In this document: one piece after another, positions 1 to 6,343 of the stretch | Layout of the letters: each line of letters starts with the position of its first letter | Numbering within the stretch: position 1 is the first letter of the stretch | NCBI GenBank assembly: GCA_003488415.1 | Contig: DNLQ01000114.1 | Span: 1 to 9,926, forward strand | Length of the DNA stretch: 9,926 nucleotides | Reading direction: 5' to 3' | Source: Ruminococcus sp. | Lineage (GTDB): Bacteria; Bacillota; Clostridia; Oscillospirales; Ruminococcaceae | The notes under the pieces: generated by a model | Databases searched by the model: none | Told to the model about the DNA's origin: nothing | Seen by the model: only the letters and a program-made list of their open reading frames with translations | Translations under genes and position numbers: made by a program

Positions 1-435
1 AAGCAGATGAAGGCTGAGCGTGAGCGCCGAGAGAAGATCCTTCAGGCAGAGGGTGACAAGAAGTCACAGGTACTTGTTGCAGAAGGTGAGAAGGAGTCAC
101 AGATCCTTCGTGCAGAGGCTAAGAAGCAGGCGCAGATCCTTGAAGCTGAGGCTGAGAAGCAGGCAATGATACTCCGTGCAGACGCTGTAAGAGAGCAGAA
201 GATACTGGAGGCTGAAGGTGAGGCGCAGGCAATTGAGAAGGTACAGGCAGCTCTTGCAGATAGCCTTGTAAAGCTCAATAATGCAAATCCGAGCGAGAGA
301 GTAATACAGCTCAAGTCACTTGAATCCTTTGCTAAGGTGGCAGACGGTAAGTCCACAAAGATAATCATACCCAGTGAGATCCAGGGCTTGGCAGGTCTTG
401 CAGCCGGACTCAAGGGCATTGCAGAAAAGGACTGA
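1..435 (+). CDS. SPFH/band-7 (stomatin/prohibitin-like) membrane scaffold protein, C-terminal part, 5' end outside window
   Basis: The open frame enters from the left edge in frame 1 and ends at TGA 433-435, giving 144 visible residues. Residues 13-78 form six consecutive 11-residue units with the pattern (I/V)L-x-AE-x-x-K-x-x-Q, an Ala/Glu/Lys/Gln-rich coiled coil. A less repetitive segment follows (QAALADSLVKLN), then a hydrophobic, Gly/Ala-rich tail near the end (IQGLAGLAAGL). This is the usual C-terminal layout of bacterial SPFH proteins such as QmcA/HflK/stomatin relatives, in which an N-terminal membrane anchor and the SPFH domain precede a long helix used for oligomerisation into a ring or cage at the membrane. 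The anchor and SPFH domain are not in the window, so the family call rests on the coiled coil and tail alone. A partner gene such as nfeD could lie upstream but cannot be seen. A different alanine/glutamate coiled-coil protein is the main alternative. Confidence 0.82.
   Translation, partial: KQMKAERERREKILQAEGDKKSQVLVAEGEKESQILRAEAKKQAQILEAEAEKQAMILRADAVREQKILEAEGEAQAIEKVQAALADSLVKLNNANPSERVIQLKSLESFAKVADGKSTKIIIPSEIQGLAGLAAGLKGIAEKD
37..234 (+). repeat. Six tandem 33-bp units encoding 11-residue (hendecad) coiled-coil repeats
   Basis: Six units of exactly 33 bp follow each other without gaps. They encode ILQAEGDKKSQ, VLVAEGEKESQ, ILRAEAKKQAQ, ILEAEAEKQAM, ILRADAVREQK and ILEAEGEAQAI. The hydrophobic pair at positions 1-2 and the small/acidic pair at 4-5 are nearly invariant. 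An 11-residue period is the hallmark of right-handed, weakly twisted coiled coils and is known from SPFH proteins. DNA identity between units is only moderate, so the pattern is maintained at protein level. Confidence 0.85.
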
Positions 436-450
436 TCTATAGAAACCCAG

Positions 451-479
451 GTGCCGGAGGTCATTTCTCCGGCACTTTT
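451..479 (+). terminator. Rho-independent terminator of the SPFH gene
   Basis: A perfect 9-bp stem (GTGCCGGAG at 451-459 with CTCCGGCAC at 467-475) closes a 7-nt loop and runs directly into TTTT on the plus strand. It lies 15 bp after the SPFH stop codon. Confidence 0.88.
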
Positions 480-544
480 CATATACACCGACGATGAATT
501 CAAAGACATTGAATATGTCGATATCGACGGCTGATAAACAAAAC

Positions 545-580
545 ACCCCGGAGGCAGTCCGTTCTGACTGTCTCCGGGGT
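545..580 (-). terminator. Rho-independent terminator of the sufC-sufBD operon (possibly bidirectional)
   Basis: A 15-bp stem pairs 545-559 with 566-580, with one G-T wobble and a 6-nt loop. Read on the minus strand it starts 6 bp after the sufBD stop codon and continues into GTTTTGTTT, an intrinsic terminator. The plus-strand side has only an interrupted T stretch, so it may act weakly there as a second barrier for the convergent SPFH transcript. Confidence 0.88.
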
Positions 581-586
581 AATTCA

Positions 587-1504
587 TTATTTAAGGAAAC
601 CGTTGATGATCTGCTGCTCAGCCTCAGCTTCGGTCAGACCGAGAGTCATCAGCTTGATAAGCTGTTCTCCGGCAATTTTACCGATAGCAGCCTCATGTAT
701 CAGCTCCGAGTCAGTGTCATTGGCTTCAAGCTGCGGAACAGCAAGGATATGACCTTTATCCATTATAATGGAGTCGCATTCGGTATGACCGTGGCAGGGA
801 GCATTTCCTGTGATGCAGAGATCGAGCTTCTGGTAGGAATCGTCACGGGCAACAGAACGTGAAACGATGTCGGCGCTGGAATCTTTGCCGTTGAGACTGA
901 CCTTATATACACTTACCGCAGACTGATCGCCGTGAGTCATAAGACGCTCCTTGACAAGCAGCCTTGCGCCCTCAGCAAGCTCAGCGGTAGTGACACGTTC
1001 AGTGGAGTCAACACCCTTGATCTGCACCATTTCCATTTCCATGGAGCTTCCTTCCTCCATGTGTACCTCGGTACCGGGATTCAGTATACGTTTTCCCTTG
1101 CCGTCACCTTCGCCGTAATGTTTTTCCACATAGCGTACACGGGAGTTTTTTCCTATGAAGAAACGGTGGATCCCGTCATGTTCGGAGTCCTGAACACCGC
1201 AGTTATGGATGCCGCAGCCTGCAACGATAAGCACATCGCAGTCCTCACCTACGAAGAAATCGTTGTATACGGTCTCCTTGAGACCGCTTTCGCTGAGTAC
1301 TACAGGGATATGGACGCTTTCATTCTTAGTGCCGGGACGAATGCGGATGTCGATACCGCTGCACTCAGTCTTGGAAGTGATCTCAATACTCTCAGTGCTT
1401 CTTCTGCCGGTGCTCTCACCGTTGGCACGGATGTTGTAAGCTCCTTCCGGTATTGTATGAAGATCAGCGACCTCCTGGAGTATGCGCTTCTGAATATTAT
1501 CCAT
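587..1504 (-). CDS. SufB/SufD-like Fe-S cluster scaffold protein (SmsB-like single SufBD)
   Basis: A 305-residue protein of the SufB/SufD beta-helix family, partner of the SufC ATPase in building Fe-S clusters in the cytoplasm. The C-terminal core is diagnostic: a CH-x-HTECDS segment (237-244), then LIHEAAIGKIAGEQL (268-282) and a final Met-Thr-Leu-Gly-Leu/NGF motif, which match the SufB/D dimer interface and SufC-binding end. H270-E271 fall at or next to the interface His/Glu of Escherichia coli SufD/SufB. The CGIHNC motif (97-102) supplies further cysteines. At about 305 residues it lacks the long N-terminal extensions of E. coli SufB (about 495) and SufD (about 423), matching the short proteins of archaea and anaerobes. 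Its AAGGAG ribosome site lies inside the last codons of sufC, and its ATG follows the sufC stop by 4 bp, so translation is probably coupled. No separate sufB, sufD, sufS or sufU is present. Confidence 0.9.
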   Translation of the reverse strand: MDNIQKRILQEVADLHTIPEGAYNIRANGESTGRRSTESIEITSKTECSGIDIRIRPGTKNESVHIPVVLSESGLKETVYNDFFVGEDCDVLIVAGCGIHNCGVQDSEHDGIHRFFIGKNSRVRYVEKHYGEGDGKGKRILNPGTEVHMEEGSSMEMEMVQIKGVDSTERVTTAELAEGARLLVKERLMTHGDQSAVSVYKVSLNGKDSSADIVSRSVARDDSYQKLDLCITGNAPCHGHTECDSIIMDKGHILAVPQLEANDTDSELIHEAAIGKIAGEQLIKLMTLGLTEAEAEQQIINGFLK

Positions 1505-1508
1505 GTCC

Positions 1509-2246
1509 TCAGCTCCTTTCTGTCAGCTTCTCACAGCTGGATACAGCGGAGGAAGTTCCTATCAGTTCGGGAAGGACATCCTTGCCGGGGCCCTGCTGTT
1601 TTATCCTACCGTCAGCCACTACGATGATCTCATCAGCGATCTCCAGTATACGCTCCTGGTGAGAAATAACGAGGATGGAGCTGTTGGATACAGATTTTCT
1701 CATTGACTGGAACACCTGTATCAGACTCTGGAAGCTCCACAGGTCGATACCGGCTTCCGGCTCGTCGAATACTGAAAGCTCTGTGCTGCGAGCGAGTATC
1801 GTAGCGATCTCGATACGCTTTAGTTCGCCGCCTGAGAGACTTGCGTTCACCTCACGGTAAATATAATCCCTTGCACACATACCCACCTTTGAGAGGTATT
1901 CGCAGGACTCGGCAACAGTGAGCTCTCTTCCTGCGGCAATACGCAGCAGGTCGATGACCTGGATGCCCTTGAACCTTACGGGAGTCTGGAGGGCGTAGCT
2001 GATACCCATACGGGCACGTTCTGTTATATCCGCATCAGTGATGTCCTGACCGTTAAAGAGGATCTGTCCGGAAGTAGGCTTGATGACACCTGCGATCATC
2101 CTGGCGATAGTGGACTTGCCGCCGCCGTTAGGGCCGGTTATTACAGCAAAGACATTCTTGTCTACGCTGAAGTTCACGTTACGGAGAATTTCAACATGAC
2201 CGTTCTCGCCGTTGACTTCATAGCATATATTTTTAAGTTCGATCAT
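1509..2246 (-). CDS. sufC: SufC-type ABC ATPase for Fe-S cluster assembly (SmsC-like)
   Basis: A 245-residue soluble ABC ATPase that powers conformational change of the SufB/D scaffold during Fe-S cluster assembly. All nucleotide-binding motifs are present: Walker A GPNGGGKST (38-46), Q-loop Q87, ABC signature LSGGE (137-141), Walker B with catalytic glutamate (LSVFDEPEAGID, 157-168) and switch histidine H196. No membrane segments are seen and the size matches the SufC family (about 250). It is the first gene of a two-gene operon with the SufB/D-like gene, which settles SufC over a transporter ATPase. The ATG is preceded by AAAGGAGTGA (plus-strand 2257-2266), a long match to the anti-Shine-Dalgarno but spaced rather far, about 13 nt from the GGAG core. 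A consensus promoter lies at 2303-2332. The tail after residue 225 is Ser-rich and less conserved in appearance. Confidence 0.94.
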   Translation of the reverse strand: MIELKNICYEVNGENGHVEILRNVNFSVDKNVFAVITGPNGGGKSTIARMIAGVIKPTSGQILFNGQDITDADITERARMGISYALQTPVRFKGIQVIDLLRIAAGRELTVAESCEYLSKVGMCARDYIYREVNASLSGGELKRIEIATILARSTELSVFDEPEAGIDLWSFQSLIQVFQSMRKSVSNSSILVISHQERILEIADEIIVVADGRIKQQGPGKDVLPELIGTSSAVSSCEKLTERS

Positions 2247-2302
2247 ATATAGATTGTCACTCCTTTATATAATGTCTTGATAGTATTTCCTGTCCAAGGT
2301 AT

Positions 2303-2332
2303 ATTATAACATAATACGAGAATGTTTGTCAA
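2303..2332 (-). promoter_or_regulatory. Sigma-A promoter of the sufC-sufBD operon
   Basis: On the minus strand a perfect -35 TTGACA (plus 2327-2332) and a perfect -10 TATAAT (plus 2303-2308) are separated by 18 bp. Transcription would start near 2295, leaving a leader of about 50 nt before sufC. No clear IscR/Rrf2-type palindrome was recognised around it. Confidence 0.82.
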
Positions 2333-2453
2333 CAATCTGTCATTTGCGGAACAAAAGTATCAAACAGTATTCGCATCCGCATAAAGAAACGGTATGGTCT
2401 CGGTATTTCCGGCTGAAAAGACTGTATTTATTACGAATTGCCGGTATCATTAC
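2333..2453. other. Centre of the sufC/aspS divergent intergenic region
   Basis: About 120 bp between the two outward-facing promoters contain no credible gene. Three copies of CGGTAT (2390, 2401, 2442) on the plus strand are the only repeat noticed; their spacing is irregular and a regulatory role is not supported. No T-box leader signature was seen between the aspS promoter and its start, the leader being only about 75 nt. Confidence 0.5.
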
Positions 2454-2482
2454 TTGACAAATACATGAAAATGTGGTATAAA
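2454..2482 (+). promoter_or_regulatory. Sigma-A promoter of aspS with extended -10
   Basis: A perfect -35 TTGACA (2454-2459), an optimal 17-bp spacer and -10 TATAAA (2477-2482) are preceded by TGG, giving the TGn extended -10 element. Transcription should begin near 2489, about 75 nt before the aspS start. Confidence 0.85.
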
Positions 2483-2525
2483 AAGAAGTAGACATTTTAT
2501 ATTGCACTACCTGTCAGATATTGCC

Positions 2526-2568
2526 GGAGGCAATAAAATGAAAAAGTATTATGGAGGAATCAGACGTG
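2526..2568 (+). promoter_or_regulatory. Two nested ribosome-binding sites at the aspS start
   Basis: GGAGG (2526-2530) sits 7 nt before ATG 2538, which opens a frame different from aspS that stops at 2693. A second site, GGAGGA (2553-2558), sits 7 nt before GTG 2566, which is in the aspS frame. The in-frame ATG at 2551 has no site of its own because the preceding bases are A/T-rich. The second site therefore favours GTG 2566 as the aspS start. Confidence 0.6.
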
Positions 2569-3900
2569 GAGAGAACATATATCTCCGATGTTCGCAGCAG
2601 TCTTGGCACACCTGTGAAGGTACAGGGCTTTGTGGAGAACTTCCGCAACAGCCGTGCTATGGCGTTCATCGTATTAAAGGACATAACAGGTAAATTACAG
2701 ATAACAGTTGAGAAGGAGAAGCTGCCCGAGCTGGTAGAGACTCTTGATAAGATCACATGTGATTCTGTGCTCACAGTTACAGGAATAGTATCTGAGAACG
2801 ACTATGTAAAGATGGGCGGGATCGAAATGGTTCCCGATTCAATAATTATCGAGAGCATAGCAGACGCTATCCCGATAGCAAGAAAGGACATTCCTGCCAC
2901 AAAGAAGAAGGCAGCAGTAGAGCGTTCAAGCATCGACCAGAGGATAGATTACCGCTGGATCGACCTGAGAACAGACGAGAACCAGCTCATATTCAAGGCA
3001 CAGACCGTAATGGTAAATGCGATGAGACAGTTCCCTCTGGACAGGAAGTTCATTGAGATACACACTCCTAAGCTCATCGGAACAGCCAGTGAGAGTGGCT
3101 CAAATGTATTTGAGGTAAAGTATTTTGACCGGAACGCATATCTTGCACAGAGTCCTCAGTTCTACAAGCAGATGGCAATGGCAAGCGGATTTGAACGTAT
3201 CTTCGAGGTAGGACCTGTATTCCGTGCAGAGAAGTCCTACACCAGCAAGCACACAACGGAGTTTACCGGATTTGATCTTGAGTTCAGCTACATCAACTCT
3301 TTCCGTGACGTAATGAAGATGGAGGAGGAGCTGCTGACAGATATGCTGAAGGCAGTCAAGGAGAAGTACGGTGAGGAGATCAAGGAGATGTTCGGTACTG
3401 AGGTGATCGTACCTGAAACACCTTTCCCTGTAGTAAAGCTGGCAGATCTTTACAAGGCATTGGAGGAGGAGTTCGGCTATACAGTTGACGATTCCGAGAA
3501 GGGCGATCTTACCACAGATGCAGAAAGACTCAGCTATGAATGGGTAAAGAAGCACTATAGCCACGAGTTCCTGTTTGTAACGGATTATGACGCTTCACAG
3601 AGAGCATTCTATCATATGCGTGATGAGAACGGCGTTCCAATGGGATACGACCTGATCTGGAGGGGAGTAGAGATAACCACAGGCGCACAGCGTGAGCATC
3701 GTTATGAGCAGCTGAAGGCACAGGCAGACGAGAAGGGACTTACAGAGGATGTAAAATTCTATCTTGAATTCTTCAAGTACGGCTGTCCTCCTCACGGCGG
3801 ATTTGGTATCGGTATAGACAGACTTACAATGCTTCTTCTTGGGCTCCACATCAAGGAGGCAATGTTCCTCTTCCGTGGTCCTAACAGACTTAATCCTTAA
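2566..3900 (+). CDS. aspS: Aspartyl-tRNA synthetase, archaeal/eukaryotic-type (possibly non-discriminating, AspRS2)
   Basis: A 444-residue class II synthetase that charges tRNA-Asp, and perhaps tRNA-Asn, with aspartate in the cytoplasm. An N-terminal OB-fold anticodon domain (about 1-105, GFVENFR to VPDSI) precedes the catalytic domain. The catalytic domain carries QSPQFYKQ (195-202), motif 2 FRAE (219-222), GFDLE, and motif 3 GFGIGIDRL (412-420) with the class II arginine. The bacterial-type insertion (GAD) domain is absent and the length matches archaeal AspRS, unlike the roughly 590-residue bacterial enzyme. In the archaeal family a Trp or His after GWV in the OB fold influences tRNA discrimination; here the matching residue is Glu (GFVE, E24), so specificity cannot be read off. 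GTG 2566 is chosen for its ribosome site; ATG 2551 would add five residues. AsnRS was considered, but the IWRGVEITTGAQREHRYEQL segment fits AspRS. Confidence 0.9.
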   Translation: MERTYISDVRSSLGTPVKVQGFVENFRNSRAMAFIVLKDITGKLQITVEKEKLPELVETLDKITCDSVLTVTGIVSENDYVKMGGIEMVPDSIIIESIADAIPIARKDIPATKKKAAVERSSIDQRIDYRWIDLRTDENQLIFKAQTVMVNAMRQFPLDRKFIEIHTPKLIGTASESGSNVFEVKYFDRNAYLAQSPQFYKQMAMASGFERIFEVGPVFRAEKSYTSKHTTEFTGFDLEFSYINSFRDVMKMEEELLTDMLKAVKEKYGEEIKEMFGTEVIVPETPFPVVKLADLYKALEEEFGYTVDDSEKGDLTTDAERLSYEWVKKHYSHEFLFVTDYDASQRAFYHMRDENGVPMGYDLIWRGVEITTGAQREHRYEQLKAQADEKGLTEDVKFYLEFFKYGCPPHGGFGIGIDRLTMLLLGLHIKEAMFLFRGPNRLNP

Positions 3901-3910
3901 CAGCATAATT

Positions 3911-3939
3911 ACAGGCGCTCTGTCGGAGCCTCTGTTTTT
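3911..3939 (+). terminator. Probable aspS terminator
   Basis: An imperfect stem joins ACAGGC (from 3911) to GCCTCTGT (to 3935), with a mismatch and bulge, and is followed by a run of five T. It begins 10 bp after the aspS stop codon. The stem is weaker than the other terminators here. Confidence 0.6.
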
Positions 3940-4006
3940 ATAAGAGTATATGATACGTGAGCAGATGCAGGGATAAAATGAGAAACCAAACTTAATAGGA
4001 AGAAAG

Positions 4007-4037
4007 ACAGCGGTGCTCAGACGAGTACCGCTGTTTT
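4007..4037. terminator. Bidirectional terminator between convergent aspS and the solute-binding lipoprotein gene
   Basis: A 12-bp stem (4007-4018 with 4023-4034, one G-T wobble, 4-nt loop AGAC) is followed by TTTT on the plus strand. On the minus strand it starts 8 bp after the lipoprotein stop codon and continues into CTTTCTTCC. It can serve both converging genes, as main terminator for the minus-strand gene and backup for aspS. Confidence 0.75.
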
Positions 4038-4042
4038 ATCGT

Positions 4043-6316
4043 TTACGATTGTTCGCTAAGCAATATGGATACACGGTTTTGTATCATATCTGCACATTGT
4101 TCAGCAGTACACTCACCCGCAAAGAAACTTGAGGATTCTTCTGCTGTAATATCGTATATTGAACTGTCTCTAACGTTCAGCTTAGTAAATGAAGCAAGGA
4201 AACTTGTGAGATACTCCTTGTTTTCCGCAGAAATCGGGGGTATAACGCCTTCTGTATCATCGTATCCGCCGTATTCAGGAGTTACATATCTGCCCTCATT
4301 GCTGAGCTTAGCTTTATCGGCGTAATCGAGCCATTTATCAAGTTCTTTGTCAAACAAAGCCTTATTAGTACAGAATCCGCTGTTAAAGCTGCTTTGATAG
4401 TCTTCACTCATGATGTAGCACATAAAGTCCCATGCACCGTCTATATTCTTTGAACTGCTTATGAGCGAATAACTGTTTCCGGGAGTAAGCGCACCTCTTC
4501 CGTCAACTGAGGGAGCAATTGCATATGTGTATTTATCATCAAGATACAGTCCGTATCTGTGTGGAGATAAAATGAACTCTCCGTAGTTATTTATTTCTAT
4601 CTCCTGCAGCAAAGCAGTCTTGTTCTTGACAGCAAGTTCAGCTTCACGAGACTGCATTGCAACTTGTGGATTCAGTGAATCAACAACATTTCCCCAGCCA
4701 TAGTTCTCATTAAGTTCAAAGGAATTACAAAATTCCAACAATCGTATGAACTCTGGAGAATCAAAACTACAATTGCGGGTTTCGTAGTCCACAAAATTTG
4801 TGACAGCGGAGCTAAATAAGCTCATCCATGCAGATTCTCTCGATGTAAATGAAGAGTTTTTCGAGCCTAAATACATTCCGTCGGGAAGAACTTCGGCAAT
4901 ATCAAGAAATTCATCAAGCGTCCAATTAGAATGCTCTCTACCAATGATCTCGCTGTTTGCGATCCAAAGATCAAGCCGAAACGAAGTAGGAAGAGAATAT
5001 ACTCCCTCTTTATACTCATAGGCAGATAGAATATTCGGTAAAATATCTTCATGTTTTAAGCCGTCACGTTTGTCCATAAGTTCATACAGATTTTCAAAAG
5101 CACCAAAATTCGCATATTTGTACATTTCAGATGCTTCGCCGAAGAAAACATCGGGAGGATCACCTGAGAGAATGTCTAATTTCAGTTCATCGTTGGAATC
5201 ATATGAACGCACCTGTGCGGAATATTGTTCAGTGGTATTATTGTACATCCATACCGCATCATCACATGAACTGATTGAAGCGATAATGACGGTTTTACGT
5301 GTATCTTTCCAGTCATCAGGACGCTTTGTAAGAAGAGTGAAAACAGTCCTGCCACTTGCCGTTTCTGTGCCGATATACGCAAATCGACTGTTTCCCACGC
5401 ATATAGCAGACTGTATATCGACTTCAGCAACACCTGACTCATTGAGACTGACAAGTTTTATTAATGAATCGTCCTGACAAAGACCGTAAATACAGTTGGC
5501 AAGAGTAAAAAACGCTTTATACTCATCGTTTCCGCAAAACACTTTTCCCGAAAGACTAAGTTTTTCACCATATGGTTTCAGACCTGATGAAAGCCGTATT
5601 TCCTCGGTATCTGAATAAGTCCATCCGTTGTTGTCGTACATGAGAGAACTGCCGTCCGTACACTGTATATATCCAAGCTGTTTGTCCGAGGTCAGTTCTC
5701 CGTCTATGTTTCCGTCAGCATCAGCAATTAAGTACCTGTTATCAGCAAATCCCTTTCTGACGTGTATAATAAAACTGCCGCCGTAAGGTGAAATGCTGAT
5801 TATAGAGTCATCGCCAAATTGATAATAATCAGTGAATGCTTTTATCTCATTATCTGAAATGATCTTCCCGTCTGCGCTGAATAGTTTCAATTTAACACTG
5901 ACTTCAGCATTACTGCGGTATGTCTCGACATTTTTTATATCTCCGTCATAAGCTGCATACAAGTAAAGGATAGCTATACTTCCGTCGGGAAGTACACAAG
6001 CCGTACTGCTAATGTGATCCGTTTCTTCATCAAGCGTGACAACGTCAGATATCTGCATTTTATCATCGTAGAATTGCATAGCTGTTGTATTGTTCGATCT
6101 TGTGAAAATCAGCTTTATGTCGTCATGATAATCGAGAGCGATACACTTTTTATAATTGTCTGGAAAAGCTATGTTTTCCGCACTGTATACTGTTTGTTCT
6201 GCCGATGTGATAATGGTGTCTGCGGTCGAGACTGAACTGCTGCTGTTCTTGTCTGAACACGAGGTTATTCCGACAAGAACAGCCAAAACACATAGTAATG
6301 CGATAATTTTTTTCAT
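4043..6316 (-). CDS. Lipoprotein with N-terminal propeller-like domain and C-terminal ABC-type 1 solute-binding domain
   Basis: A 757-residue exported lipoprotein. Residues 1-20 form a type II signal peptide (KK, hydrophobic core, lipobox ITSC with C20), followed by a Ser/Thr-rich linker to about 45. From about 340 the sequence follows family 1 extracellular solute-binding proteins: a first beta strand KTVIIAS, SGDPPDVFFG (384-393), the hinge-region TPGNSYSLIS (611-620), AWDFMCYIMS (628-637), and a final FFAGECTAEQ...IQNRV segment (731-749) typical of sugar-binding members in Clostridia. Residues 45-335 are an extra domain with repeated short beta-strand patterns (such as LFSADGKI, LIADADGNIDG, SLMYDNNGW), suggestive of a beta-propeller but not identified. 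Usual binding proteins are about 400-450 residues. No permease or ATPase genes flank it, so its transporter is elsewhere or it acts as a sensor; the ligand, perhaps an oligosaccharide, is unknown. Translation starts at ATG 6316 behind a strong AAAGGAGG site. Its codons look A/T-richer than those of its neighbours. Confidence 0.85.
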   Translation of the reverse strand: MKKIIALLCVLAVLVGITSCSDKNSSSSVSTADTIITSAEQTVYSAENIAFPDNYKKCIALDYHDDIKLIFTRSNNTTAMQFYDDKMQISDVVTLDEETDHISSTACVLPDGSIAILYLYAAYDGDIKNVETYRSNAEVSVKLKLFSADGKIISDNEIKAFTDYYQFGDDSIISISPYGGSFIIHVRKGFADNRYLIADADGNIDGELTSDKQLGYIQCTDGSSLMYDNNGWTYSDTEEIRLSSGLKPYGEKLSLSGKVFCGNDEYKAFFTLANCIYGLCQDDSLIKLVSLNESGVAEVDIQSAICVGNSRFAYIGTETASGRTVFTLLTKRPDDWKDTRKTVIIASISSCDDAVWMYNNTTEQYSAQVRSYDSNDELKLDILSGDPPDVFFGEASEMYKYANFGAFENLYELMDKRDGLKHEDILPNILSAYEYKEGVYSLPTSFRLDLWIANSEIIGREHSNWTLDEFLDIAEVLPDGMYLGSKNSSFTSRESAWMSLFSSAVTNFVDYETRNCSFDSPEFIRLLEFCNSFELNENYGWGNVVDSLNPQVAMQSREAELAVKNKTALLQEIEINNYGEFILSPHRYGLYLDDKYTYAIAPSVDGRGALTPGNSYSLISSSKNIDGAWDFMCYIMSEDYQSSFNSGFCTNKALFDKELDKWLDYADKAKLSNEGRYVTPEYGGYDDTEGVIPPISAENKEYLTSFLASFTKLNVRDSSIYDITAEESSSFFAGECTAEQCADMIQNRVSILLSEQS

Positions 6317-6322
6317 AATAAA

Positions 6323-6334
6323 GATCCTCCTTTT
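6323..6334 (-). promoter_or_regulatory. Strong ribosome-binding site of the solute-binding lipoprotein gene
   Basis: The minus strand reads AAAAGGAGGATC just before the start, with the AAGGAGG core about 9 nt from ATG 6316. This long anti-Shine-Dalgarno match fixes the start and places the signal peptide at the N terminus. Confidence 0.85.
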
Positions 6335-6343
6335 CCGTCCAGA

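Noticed and set aside
37..234. CRISPR or non-coding tandem repeat
   Set aside because: The 33-bp periodicity is at codon level within an open frame, units are not identical in DNA and there are no spacers. It encodes coiled-coil hendecads.
42..587. Minus-strand open frame across the SPFH coiled coil
   Set aside because: The repeated Ala/Ser/Cys pattern is the reverse complement of the 33-bp coiled-coil repeats, and the frame runs through both terminators.
932..1627. Plus-strand open frame antisense to the SufB/D-like gene
   Set aside because: It overlaps two clear minus-strand genes, has no ribosome site and shows no family features.
2390..2447. Three CGGTAT repeats as a regulatory array
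   Set aside because: The hexamer is short, the spacing (11 and 41 bp) is irregular, and the copies are not symmetric, so chance is a sufficient explanation.
2483..2565. T-box or other riboswitch leader upstream of aspS
   Set aside because: The leader is only about 75 nt and lacks a T-box sequence or a terminator/antiterminator pair, so tRNA-sensing control is not supported.
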